Assembly: GCA_019648995.1 (NCBI GenBank)
Contig: BLXT01000588.1
Coordinates: 3,480,180 to 3,508,447 of the forward strand
Reading direction: 5' to 3'
DNA length: 28,268 nucleotides
Source: Plakobranchus ocellatus
Taxonomy: Eukaryota > Mollusca > Gastropoda > Plakobranchidae
A model generated the notes under the pieces. The model ran no database searches. It worked only from the letters and a program-made list of their open reading frames with translations, and had not been told where the DNA came from. How positions within the stretch are numbered: position 1 is the stretch's first letter; every line of letters begins with the position of its first letter. The position numbers and the translations under genes are program-made. Below, one piece after another: positions 1-24,974 of the stretch.

Positions 1-72
1 AACAAATTAGACTGAATATAGGATTATTGGATAAAATAAAGCGTAACATTAGCAGGTCTGCTTCTGATGCTA

Positions 73-91
73 ATAATAATAATAATAATAA
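73..91. repeat. TAA trinucleotide microsatellite
   Basis: Six uninterrupted TAA units. No sign of function. Confidence 0.9.
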
Positions 92-423
92 AATATTTTC
101 ATTCATGCACTGACGCAAAGCTTTCAGACAGCCAACTCAAAGGAAGAATGGAGAGTCAAATTGTGTCAAAACGCACGCCTGCATTGTCTCCTAAGCTAGC
201 CCAACGGTATGCGCGGACTGCTCAAGGAATGATAAAATTGATACTGATAGCACTTGGCAGTGCTGCATAGGAGTCGAAAGTTATAGGTATTGTAGGATCG
301 GCTCCAATATCTCGTCAATAGGCCCAAGGCCTATCAAAGGGAGAAAAAAACTACCGCACGCGACCATACAAATAAATAAAAGATCAAATGAAAATCGGAT
401 TTTAAGGGGTTAATTTTGTTTTT

Positions 424-490
424 TCCCGACTTTTTCCTGAGTTCCCGACCCATCACAAAATTACCGACTTTTTCCCGATTTCCCGACCCG
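424..490. repeat. Degenerate 39-bp direct duplication, TTCCCGAC-rich
   Basis: The stretch CCCGACTTTTTCCTGAGTTC (from 424) recurs as ACCGACTTTTTCCCGATTTC (from 463), each followed by CCGACCC. Two copies with a period of about 39 bp, just before a GGATGGTACCCTG end. It may be the terminal part of a dispersed repeat; a continuous minus-strand open frame across it (334-714) has no recognisable domain. Confidence 0.6.
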
Positions 491-1161
491 GATGGTACCC
501 TGTAATGACCTTCATGCTGAAATAAGTGAACATTAAATGATGAGAAGCAAGTGTTAAGTAGGGTCCTGTTTTTGCAAACAATCTCTATATTTGTTACTGT
601 AGTCAAGAGACTACATCCGTACAGAGAATTAGTAAAAAATCTATCTGATATAATGGTATCAGAGGGTCCTATTATGGATTGTTTCTTCACAAGCTTGGTC
701 TTGCTTGGAATCATTTCAGGAAGTCAAGTATACGTGTTGAAATAGATCTAAACATCACATCAATGAGGGCAGGCACACTAGGGTCAAAGAATCGCACAAG
801 AAACTATCAGTTCCAGAGTTTCATGAGCAAAGCAAGTCTAAACTATTGCTTTGGTCCAACTTCTCAGTCAGCCCTCCATTCCTGGTCTTCAGGCTTTATC
901 AAATTATGAGTTGCTAAATAAAATGGAGTATACTGTATTATATGCATAAAAAAAATAACAGAAAATTATCATACTGTGCCATGTATTCTTGGAAAAAAAT
1001 CTAAGGATCTTGTGAAATTAATTCTAAAATATATTTCGATCTCAAATATTATTAAAATTACATCTTTCATTCACAATAAAAATCTCACATATGAATTTGC
1101 ATTCATTCCTAAATGTCAAAAGTTATTAGCTCCAATATCTTTAAGAAAAGGACAAGAATCA

Positions 1162-16303
<15,142 letters not shown>

Positions 16304-16406
16304 CTTGAATACAAGTTTACCCTCTACCGGTACTTCATTTAAGCTTTAAATATGAGATTAAATTGTGAAGCACATCATTGATGAAACTTTTGTTGCCATA
16401 TTTTGC
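16304..16406 (-). promoter_or_regulatory. SEC14L1: SEC14L1 5' UTR part of the ATG exon, with two uORFs
   Basis: A strong acceptor (ccttttctttcag, directly before 16406) starts this segment, so at least one non-coding exon lies upstream. On the minus strand it holds two upstream ORFs. The first, 16399-16358, has 13 codons plus TAA, a favourable context (A at -3, G at +4), and is in frame with the main ATG but closed by its stop. The second, 16338-16324, has 4 codons plus TAG and is out of frame. Both end before the main start. The exon border is inferred from the splice signal, not from a transcript. Confidence 0.65.
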
Positions 16407-17107
16407 CTGAAAGAAAAGGATAAAAATTAAGCAGATCAATACATGATATTGGGTTGAAACAAAAAATAACTAATTTGGCTATGGAAATATCTTAATTATA
16501 TATATGGACCATTTTAACATGGATTCAAATCTCAAATCTGGATCTCAACTCCACACTTGCATGCAGAGAATCCTAATGACTTCATCATCTTCAATACTGA
16601 GATGTCACTTTTCAGCCCAATTAATTCATAGGTTCAAGCAATCGATTGGCCTGCAACAAGAAATCTAATTTTATATTGGCTTGCAAGCACTGATACAATT
16701 GAATTTTTCTTTTTTAATGCAATACAGAAGCCATGTACTCTTCTGCTCGGTCTAAGCCTAACTTACATCTAGATTAGATTCAAACCTTTATCTTCAGTCA
16801 CAATTCCATTTCAAAACTCAGTATAGATCTAATCATTGAAATATGAATGTTGAGATCTTAGTCTGGAGTAATTAGCAAAAGCTATGTTGAAGATGTCTCA
16901 GCAGAATTTTGCCATTTGAAACCACAAATTTTGCCATTTAATTTATTTATCATACTTTGCCAAATTTTGTGCTAAAAAATTAAAAAATGGCTCTCATTGG
17001 GAATAGAAAAATAAATAAAAAAGTAAAGAGAAAATATTGTTCATTGGAAAATGGGATGTACTGTATTAATATGAAATAGTACAAGAAATAGCATATACAA
17101 GGACAGG

Positions 17108-17375
17108 CTGATAATTAAGTTCCGTTTGCTAATAACTCAGTCGATTTTCGTCACATCGACCTAAAATTTCATACATATATTCTCGAACCATTTTTCTAGG
17201 CTTAACTAGAACAAGTTTGTGTGACATCATTTGTACTCATAATGCAGTGACGCGCAACACGTGATGGGGTAGCCATGTTTATAAGACAATGGCGATGTCC
17301 AATGACTTTCTCATCAAACAGCGCTCTGTTATCGAGTTTTTGGCAGCTGAGGGATGTTCTGCTGCAAATAAACTT
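17108..17375 (+). mobile_element. Truncated mariner-type transposon, 5' end and transposase N terminus
   Basis: The sequence from GGCTGATAATTAAGTTCCG through TAACTCAGTCGATTTTCGTC looks like a mariner 5' terminal region. It is followed by an ATG at 17289 opening MAMSNDFLIKQRSVIEFLAA, then EGCSAAN. This is the start of the HTH_48-type DNA-binding domain of mariner/SETMAR-class transposases. Similarity stops at about residue 27, and the frame closes at TAG 17418-17420 after 43 codons. The catalytic domain and the 3' inverted repeat are absent. It is dead, and lies in intron 1 opposite to the host gene. Confidence 0.6.
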
Positions 17376-17907
17376 CCACATACATTTCTGATTCATTCAC
17401 ACAAAACATTGTTTAAATAGGTTATAAAGCACAAGTTACAACTTTTAACAGATCATTTTCAAAGCTTAAATTCATAACACTTTTTAAAAGCAGTGTATTA
17501 AATGTTACTACACAAAAATTACTTAGATAGAAGCAACCAGAGAGTAAAATAATCTATTTATGACCAAGGTTTGAAAGGATGCCAAGTGAACAGTAAGTGG
17601 GCATACATTTCAAATGTATCAATTAGCTTTCCTTTAGTGTAAAAAAATAATAAAACTTGTAAATTTGATCGAAACCTTTCCAGGCCTTATTTTTTTTCTT
17701 AAATTTCCAATAACCATTTTTGTTTACACATATTGTACTTTCTAATGCAAATGTATGATTTTTTTTTTTTTTTATGGAACTGTAAGTATATGTATGTGTT
17801 TTAATGAGTTCATCTTTCAGATAGTGCTTTAAAGCCACTAGAGACTAGAGGTACATTGCAATTATTGTAAGTATTAAATCTGGGTAGGGGACAAACTTCA
17901 TTTATAA

Positions 17908-17944
17908 NNNNNNNNNNNNNNNNNNNNNNNNNNNNNNNNNNNNN
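17908..17944. other. Assembly gap (37 N)
   Basis: Run of N; true length and content unknown. Its left side ends in ATTTATAA, its right side begins AAGCAACC. Confidence 1.
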
Positions 17945-18682
17945 AAGCAACCTCAAAATGGTGTAACATTCTTTGTGATGCACTATAAAAAAAGAAAAAA
18001 ATAACCAAGGTACACATTACTACCACAAAAAATCTGCAAAATCTCCACCCCAACTCAGCACTGCAGCTCAGAGAAGCAAAAATGCAGCTTTGCATTGCTT
18101 AAGTCTAAAAAGTAATGTTTCTAACTGCATCAAAGACTGCACTTAAAAATATTTGGCTACATGACACCATGACATTGTCCTAAAAATGCAATAAAATATC
18201 AAAATGTAAACTTCTTCCTTTTTCTTTATGAACATGTGTGCGGGTCATTTTCTTCTTTGAATTTTGTTTGCAATATTTAATGCAAGTTCTGTTGTTTGTG
18301 GAGAAAAATGTTTCTTTTTTTTAAACATTCATTAAAAAAGCAAAATGCCTCTACAACATGGATCAGACACCTAATAAGAAGAGAAAATATGGATCCCTTT
18401 TTTTTCATTGAACCCTTCAATTATCTTGCTCTGTTGTTATTAAAATAAGCTGGAGAAGATCTATAAAGCTATTTTATTTAAAACAAAACAAAACGATCCG
18501 ATACATAGCTCAAAGATTAAACAAAAAATGACCTTCAGTCCCTCAATGAATGGCGCTTACGCTATACAGCACTGCGTCTATCCAGAAGATCATTAACATC
18601 ATAAGCTGGTGTGCTTGATTTTATCAAGAATGGAAAAAGTAGCCTACATTCATGAAGTTGTATTTGAATAAGAAATCACATT

Positions 18683-19500
18683 CATAAATTTTCTTACAAC
18701 TATATCACCATCACATCTAAGTGACATCTGTAATCCATACCAAACGAGCCATTGATCTCTTCTAGGCCTATAGATGGACTGCATAGGTATGTGAAAAAAC
18801 GCACATACATTCCACTTTGGCACACATACACACAATCCACCTCTATCTTCAAGAAATTTCTCTCAGGCCTACCAGAGGTTCAAAATCCCAAAGCATCTCA
18901 TTAGTTCTAAAGATTCGACCAGCGAGTTGATATTGCATTGCAATCTTTTTGCCACAGGCCAAGGCCGTGAGCACACACAAACATTCATCTAAACATAATA
19001 CTTATCCAAGTCTGTCCTCAAGAAATTTCTCCTTCTCAAGGTCGGTTAGAGATTGAAATGAACAAAGTATTTCATTGGTTGTTCAAATATAGCCATCAAG
19101 TCTAGGTCTAAGTGTGATTGCATCATGTAATGTACACATGAAATAAGCCCATGACTACCAGGCCTTACGACATGGCAGAGATTTGAACACATACATAATT
19201 TTTTCCTCGTAACCTATCAGAGACTGAAAAATAATGTGATAAAGCTCATGATTGGCTATTGTGAAACTGAACTGTCAATCACCTTTCTGTGACTGGGAGC
19301 ATGAATGTTGCATCCAGTGACCATGTACACTGTGTGCCAAGAGACCCCACCTTCATTTGAGAACTTTCTCTTCCCTACAGCATCGAAGAGACTAAGTGAC
19401 AGAATGTATTTCATCAGATAATGGAATTTTCCACTGCTTGCAAAGAGTATCTATCTAGGAATAGATTGTATAACACCAAATGCCTTTGTAGTTACCAGTT
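18683..19500. repeat. Strongly diverged tandem array, about 170-bp period, about 5 units
   Basis: Related blocks recur in order. Unit starts lie near 18683 (AAATTTTCTTAC), 18853 (CAAGAAATTTCTC), 19021 (CAAGAAATTTCTC), 19199 (AATTTTTTCCTC) and 19362 (AGAACTTTCTC), spaced about 168-178 bp. Later in the units come CAGAG-type words, ATTTCATTGG/TTTCATCAG, TCTAGG, then TTGCAT followed by ACACA-rich sequence. Found by eye; only the two CAAGAAATTTCTC starts are exact. No open frame runs through it. Confidence 0.5.
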
Positions 19501-19585
19501 TTGGCCTTTGATTGGAAATGCTAATTTTTGTGTCGCTGTATAAAAGGTGTGTGTAAAGGAACCTGAGGAGGGTGTCGTCGGTATT

Positions 19586-19613
19586 GGGTTGGGGGTGGAA
19601 AGGGGGGCCTGGG
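19586..19613 (+). other. G-quadruplex motif in intron 1
   Basis: Four G-runs (GGG, GGGGG, GGGGGG, GGG) with loops of 2, 6 and 3 bases, on the strand opposite to the host transcript (the template strand). It fits the usual G3+N1-7 rule. Confidence 0.7.
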
Positions 19614-20128
19614 AGAGGGAAGGAAGAGACTCATTGCAATTTACTGATTAGCAGTAATATATAATACAGTAATAAAAATAGCGGACCAGTGGAGTTCTGC
19701 TGAATCTAGATGATGTTGACCTGATGGGGTCAGCAAGTACAGTCCAAAGATGGAGCAAGCCTGGTACATCCATTATAGACTCTTAAGATGTAAACAATCT
19801 TTGAAAATTGTTTTTATTATATATTAACAGTTTGATATCTTTAATATGACATAGGCTAGTCAGTTTACATCGTGATTTTCTGTATATATATAAGGTTGAA
19901 ATATTTCCATTGAAACATGGCCCAGGCCTGGGTTAAAGTTGGGCCTACGCTCTGTCTAGGGTTAACAAACAACTTTATTGCTTTGGTAAAGGACATGTTA
20001 ATCTATTTAATTTGAAGACCTTCGGGGCGTTATACAATTTTCAAATGAAAGGAATTTAAAGTAATGAAGCCAAGAATGAAATTTGGATGAGCGAAGATAA
20101 TAATTAAGCTAAAGATATTTGATAGTCA

Positions 20129-20318
20129 GGGGACATACTTTTAAGACTTCTATATTTAGACCTACGTTCATCAGCTACCGACGAAATAAAGAGCTCGCGG
20201 ATCAAGTTATGTAATGCACATGCTATTTTCACACATATCGCAACAATTACTTTCCTCAGGCCTCTTCGTTTCGTCGGTAACTGATTAATGTAGGCTAAAA
20301 GTCGTTTGACTTGTCCCC
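20129..20318. mobile_element. Small inverted-repeat (MITE-like) element next to presumed exon 1
   Basis: Ends are GGGGACA (20129-20135) and TGTCCCC (20312-20318). Inner arms match over about 27 bases: CCTACGTTCATCAGCTACCG, then ACGAAA on the left, against the complement of TTTCGTCGGTAACTGATTAA, then TGTAGG on the right, with about three mismatches. Size about 190 bp, no open frame. A clear target-site duplication is not visible. It ends about 32 bp inside the inferred intron 1. Confidence 0.6.
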
Positions 20319-20350
20319 GAACAATAAAAGATTCTTCTCCTTCTTCTTAC

Positions 20351-20570
20351 CTTAGCCACACGACTTACTAAATCTACACTTGTAGTAAGCCTAACTCTAG
20401 CTTTAGATTTAACCTTTTCGACACAAAACAACAAAATGAAAACATACACAAGAACGTCCGCCGGAAGTGACTACGCCTCGCTCATCACTCTTTCAGTCTG
20501 CTCAATGATCTATTATTAGTAGACTGCCTCTCTCGGTCCAAGAGAATCAGAGACGTAGTCCATTCAGGCT
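20351..20570 (-). promoter_or_regulatory. SEC14L1: Inferred SEC14L1 non-coding first exon and core promoter
   Basis: A textbook donor CTAAG|gtaagaag (20351/20350) on the minus strand closes a segment that is richer in G+C and CpG than its surroundings (about 20440-20570). It holds GCCGGAAGTGA on the plus strand (20460-20470), a strong ETS/GABP-type site common at housekeeping promoters. The transcription start is not visible, so the upper border is a guess. It is the best candidate for the 5' exon required by the acceptor at 16406. No TATA box is evident. Confidence 0.45.
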
Positions 20571-20580
20571 CGGCAACAGA

Positions 20581-20619
20581 GACGTACTATGAATAGATTT
20601 TCTATTTCTATAGTACGTC
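20581..20619. promoter_or_regulatory. Imperfect palindrome next to the presumed promoter
   Basis: GACGTACTAT (20581-20590) pairs exactly with ATAGTACGTC (20610-20619), with further pairing inside (AATAGA against TCTATT). Contains ACGT cores as in CRE-like sites. Possible hairpin or dimer-factor site; alternatively a small repeat end. Confidence 0.45.
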
Positions 20620-21580
20620 CGTCGCCTAAGCCTATTACCTCTTGGTTACGTCTATGCTCTTTCCCTGATTTTGAGTAGCAACGGCAAGTAATGGCCCAGC
20701 AATGAAACTCTCCCTGTGATAATTCAGTCATATTCAAACATTGATTTAAAAAAAAAAAAAAGCACATTCCAATAACACCACACAAAAAAAAATGACCAAA
20801 AAAAATCGATTTTTCATTGATATCGTTGGAATATCAATGATGATATTATTTTTGCTGCGGGCCCCTGTGTAAAACATGAACTGGAAATGGTATAAATTTA
20901 TGGTGCTATTTTCACACATATCGCAACAATTACTCGCCACAGGCCACAGAGGAAAATATCGTACAAATCATTCTCGTCTAAACCCTACGCCGCCTAAAAC
21001 ACTATTATATGAGTCTAGATGTCTAATAAATTTAAGTTTGGATCTCTATATAAAAGATAATTTAAAATTGTATTTTTAAGTTACCAAAATATGTATGTAG
21101 ATCAAGCTATGGCGGGGAAAAATATGTAAGTTTGTGTTGTTGTTATCTCAGTGGGGTTTCGTGTTGTAAGATTTTTAATTAATTTGCTCGACATATCTCT
21201 GATGTTTAAAAAATTCGTGTATAACGCAGCAAAGGAAAAGAGTATGTGCATGTACAAATTAAACTAAATTTGTTCGCGGATTGTACAATTGCTAGTGCAT
21301 TTTCAATATTTATGCAGAAAGCCTATGGTCAATTACGAAAGGTGAGAGCAATGGGTTAGATTTATTGATTGACATGTTGACCCCCTCTCCCCCCCCCAAA
21401 AAAAAAAAAATATTTCTTTTTCTTTTATCAATGACAAGCGATAATAACTGACTAATTAGACTTTTTACTTTGCCAGGGCTCACTTTCAGTTTCACGTTAG
21501 GCGCATTCTTAAAGTTGTACAATTATCGGGCAAAGATATTGCACTTACTTAGCTAATATGTTGTTGGGGAATGTTCAAAT
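20620..21580. other. Upstream intergenic stretch
   Basis: Apart from the 31-bp repeat, it has A/T homopolymers (20749-20761) and a C8-A12 run (21392-21411). Short open frames on both strands have no recognisable motif. I see no gene. Confidence 0.5.
20904..20934 (+). repeat. 31-bp exact direct repeat of the inverted-repeat element core
   Basis: Identical over 31 bases to 20221-20251, starting TGCTATTTTCACACATATCG, with weaker similarity (AGGCC) just after. The flanking inverted arms of the first copy are not found here. The two copies flank the presumed promoter in the same orientation. Confidence 0.85.
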
Positions 21581-21584
21581 ACAA

Positions 21585-21640
21585 TCTTACGCTTTGGAAG
21601 GGGGGAGGGGGGTCTTTTCTCCTGTAGGAAAAGCGTAAGA
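21585..21640. repeat. 11-bp perfect inverted repeat with G-rich loop
   Basis: TCTTACGCTTT (21585-21595) and AAAGCGTAAGA (21630-21640) are exact complements. The 34-base loop holds two runs of six G separated by one A, and more G-runs follow (GGGGAAGGGG at 21644-21653). It could form a hairpin or quadruplex. Confidence 0.75.
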
Positions 21641-21984
21641 AAGTGGGGAAGGGGCGTGAACCAATGTAATATTACACTTTTTTAAGTTAAAAAAATATAT
21701 ATAAAAAAGGAAAAAAATAACACATAAAGAGAGAGGTAACTTTAACATACAATTAATTAATTAATAAACCATTCTAACAGAATTATAATTATATACCCTA
21801 TATATTTATATTGATAGTTTTCATTTTAATTCTTTTTGCCAGTTTGAATGATTTACTCTGGGTAAATAGAATTGCATATTATACGCACATATGTATGTGC
21901 ATATGCATGTTTTTCATGAATATATATGTAAAGTGCATAGAGCAGTGATTGTATTATGGATTTGCACGATATAGATGTCATAAT

Positions 21985-22078
21985 CTTCTTCTTCTTCTTA
22001 GCAGCAGCAGCAGCAGCAGCAGTCGTGGTGGTGGTGGTGGTGGTGGTGGTGGTGGTGGTGGTAGTAGTAGTAGTAGTA
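21985..22078 (+). repeat. Compound trinucleotide microsatellite CTT-AGC-GTG-GTA
   Basis: Four adjoining triplet runs: (CTT)5, (AGC)7, about twelve GTG/TGG units and about six GTA units. Open frames on both strands through it are only poly-Ala/poly-Val or poly-Thr and are not genes. Confidence 0.95.
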
Positions 22079-22079
22079 C

Positions 22080-23597
22080 ATGATAGTCTGAAAACTCGCT
22101 GTGTCATAACAGCTTTGTTGGACCGCAGGACAAACCGTTTTCGTCAGCTAAATAAGTCATGGTAACTGAAAAAGGTTATTGTAATAGTACTATAACTAAT
22201 ACTCACTGGGTTTTCCACATTAATACAATTATTGGTCAGTGGATGGAATATCAGGGTATCGCTTCTTAATTTATGAGTGTACGTGTGCTGTTCCTAATTT
22301 TATTTAATTTTAATTTATTTTTGGTAATTAGTGGTTTTAAAATCAAAGAGTGACACATGATTATGTTCAGCTGTAACAATTAACAACACTTTCATCCCAG
22401 AAACAAGCCACATTCCAGCAGACCGAATTATTCTTACAATATGCGTAAGATGTCTAATAGTAATACTAACACATCAAAAGAATGACGCTAATTTTTAACT
22501 TTGTCTCGGTCCCAATTGATTGTTTTGCACAATGGGCCGATTCACTACAAGTTGGTCTCATTCTCATGCCGTAATGTTCTCGTTGTGTTAACAGATTAGA
22601 AGTAGAACTGGAATCCGTGATAAAAAGATCTCTTCAGATTTCATAGTGGAATCGATAGCCATTGCGCCAAAATCCCAAGCAACTCCAAAGTAACGTACCA
22701 CTACCAGTAATCATTCTGGAGTAAAATTTTGACGATTTTCTGATCAAATGATGCGCTTGGGAAATAAAAAATCCTATCTTTTCAAAGAGATGAGCTACTC
22801 TGAAGCATTTTTATTTTTACTTGCCAAAAATAAAAAAGGTGTGTTTCTGGTTGATTACGTTTACAGGAAAAGAATCATAGGTTTCCAAAATACTTTATGC
22901 GCAAATTTTCCACTTAAAACAAATAAGTGGTGATAATGGAATATAAGTTTAAGCAATGTTTTTTTCCTAAGGTACCGTACATAATACCAAATCATTATAC
23001 AAAACAATCATACCCTTGTGGAAAGCACTAATTACATTGTTAAGGTCCTAGAAACTTCTGTGGAAAAGAAAGGGTTGAATGTGCTTTTGCAATATACCTA
23101 AGTAACTGCCTCGACTCCTATCATTTTCATTTTTCTATTTTAAGTCTTATTTTAATTTATCACTAGGTTATTCCTGAAAATAATGAATTGAGTGAAGAAA
23201 TTTTGGTGAATATTCCGTGACGAATTAATGAAGAACTTTTTTTGCATATTCAGTGACGATTTTTTTTCTCCCAAGTAAATATTTTGAGTGCTTTAAGTTT
23301 AAATTTACAATAATGGTGTTAATATGGGATAAGGCGACTTGGCAAGACAGTGTATCAAACAATGCGCCTCATTCTCCTCATCACAAATCCCACAAAAACA
23401 GATTTTTTTTTATTTTGAACTTCTGACTAAATCTTTTTTGGGCCCTATTCGCACGGATTAATTGCATGAATAAATATTTCACTCTAAATCTAATTTCTAT
23501 ATTTATTGATAAGAAAAATAACGAGATCTTTGATAGTTTATCGCACTGATACTGAATATCATAACACTATACATGTGCAGTTGTTGCTACCGATAAT
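22080..23597. other. Intergenic stretch, no gene seen
   Basis: AT-rich, with short open frames lacking conserved motifs and no paired splice signals with coding bias. I see nothing else. Confidence 0.5.
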
Positions 23598-23616
23598 CCC
23601 CCCCCCCCCCCCCCNN
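23598..23616. other. C17 homopolymer ending in a 2-N gap
   Basis: Seventeen C then NN: probably an assembly break at a hard homopolymer, so frames across it are unreliable. Confidence 0.95.
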
Positions 23617-24611
23617 AATACAAAACAAGTACTCAGGTTTCCTTTTGGTGTTAATATACCGGTAGGTGATGAAATCTTAAGATCAGAGGTTAAGAGGGTA
23701 GTATAGGCAGCACTAGTGACACATTTAATGATTTTTTCTACTTTGAGGTGGTTTTTTTTTCCTGTCAAAGTTCATTTAATCTTAGAATATCTCAAGTATA
23801 TGCACCAACATCTGATATTAGTGAAGATGTCGAAGTAGAAAAGTTTTATGAAGAAATAGAAAAAGCAAAGGACTATCTAAAATCCCAGGAGATCATGATA
23901 AAAAAGGGAGATTTCAATGCAAAAGTTGGGTATGTAACTTGTAAGGGAAGAAGATGGGCCCAGTAGCGTAGCGTAGGGACTAGAAATAAGCTAATTGAAT
24001 GGCAATAATCTAGTTGAATGGTGCCAAGTCAGTGATTTTACCATCACAAATCATCCTAGACAACAGTGGACTTGGAAGAGTCCTGGTGATAGAAGTAGAA
24101 ACAAAACAGATTATCTTGACACTCAGAAAAGGTTTTAAAATTCCATCAAAACATCAAAATCACTGCCGGAAGTCGACTGTGATTCAGATCAAATTCAAAT
24201 AATGTGTAAATATAAGATAGCATTTAAGAAATTTAAAAAGGCAAGAGACAAAAATTGCTATAGCTGTGCATAATAAATATGAGATCCTAAACAACACCTC
24301 AGAAGTTGAAGAACTATATTCAGCAATTCTTTAAATGAAGTTATAGAAAAAAACATTCCCCAAAAAAATGCAAAAAAGAGCATTAGAAATGGATAAACAA
24401 AGAAATACTCGCTCTGATGGAAGAAAGGTGCTAATAAAAAAAATATAGAATCCAAATACAAAGACCTAAACAAAAATGTTTATGGGAAGGTGTATGGAAA
24501 TGCAAGATCTCCATCTCTGCTTCATTGATTATCCTAAGGCCTTTGGTAAAGCAAAACATGTAGAGATCTTTGGATTGATAGAAAAATTAGCAATTGATGG
24601 GAAAGATCTGA

Positions 24612-24751
24612 CGTTTTTTGTATAGAGCCAGTCCACAGGCTTTCAGGCCCTCCGCCAGGCTGGGGCGCCGGTGACGGGGCTAGACCCTGCAACATAAGGT
24701 CCCTGCAGATATCAGGATGAACTCACTAGCCACTGTGCCACTGACATCCCC
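24612..24751 (-). mobile_element. tRNA-derived SINE, copy 2, nested in the RTE-like element
   Basis: Same layout as copy 1. On the minus strand: GGGGATGTCAGTGGCACAGTGG with an intact A box; a degraded B box (GGGTCTAGCC); body GCGGAGGGCCTGAAAGCC; GTGGACTGGCT; tail TATACAAAAAACG. It lacks about 16-17 bases that copy 1 has after the GAAAGCCTG block. Perfect 13-bp target-site duplications GGGAAAGATCTGA lie at 24599-24611 and 24752-24764. It splits the LINE between the codons for DGKDL and the following segment, so it is younger than the LINE. Confidence 0.92.
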
Positions 24752-24974
24752 GGGAAAGATCTGAGACCAGTGAGAGCAAAAAAGAAATCTATACTGGGAT
24801 CAAACTGCATCTGTAAGAATTGAAGGAGAACATAGTGATTTCAAATCCACCAAAAGAAGTGTGAGGAAGGGATGTATAATGTCTCCTGATCATTTTGATC
24901 TATATAGATAAATGATCTCAAGGAATCTTGATATTTCAAGCTTAAAAATTAATGGAGAAAATCTTTATCTTTTC

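Larger units (their letters stand above)
16407..20350 (-). other. SEC14L1 intron 1 (5' UTR intron, inferred)
   Basis: About 3.9 kb between the inferred first exon and the ATG exon. It contains a mariner 5' fragment (17108-17375), a 37-N gap, a diverged tandem array (about 18683-19500), a G-quadruplex motif (19586-19613) and an inverted-repeat element (20129-20318). I see no coding exon in it. Confidence 0.5.

Noticed and set aside
334..714. 126-codon minus-strand open frame near the left edge
   Set aside because: It runs through the TTCCCGAC repeat, resembles no domain, and is not the missing GOLD domain of SEC14L1.
17898..18095. Minus-strand open frame across the N gap
   Set aside because: The gap makes the frame meaningless, and the visible residues match nothing.
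19541..19550. TATAAAAG on the plus strand upstream of G-rich sequence
   Set aside because: No downstream coding or splice pattern; a TATA-like word is expected by chance in AT-rich DNA.
21853..22165. Open frames with long poly-Val or poly-Thr/Ala on both strands
   Set aside because: They are translations of the compound triplet microsatellite.
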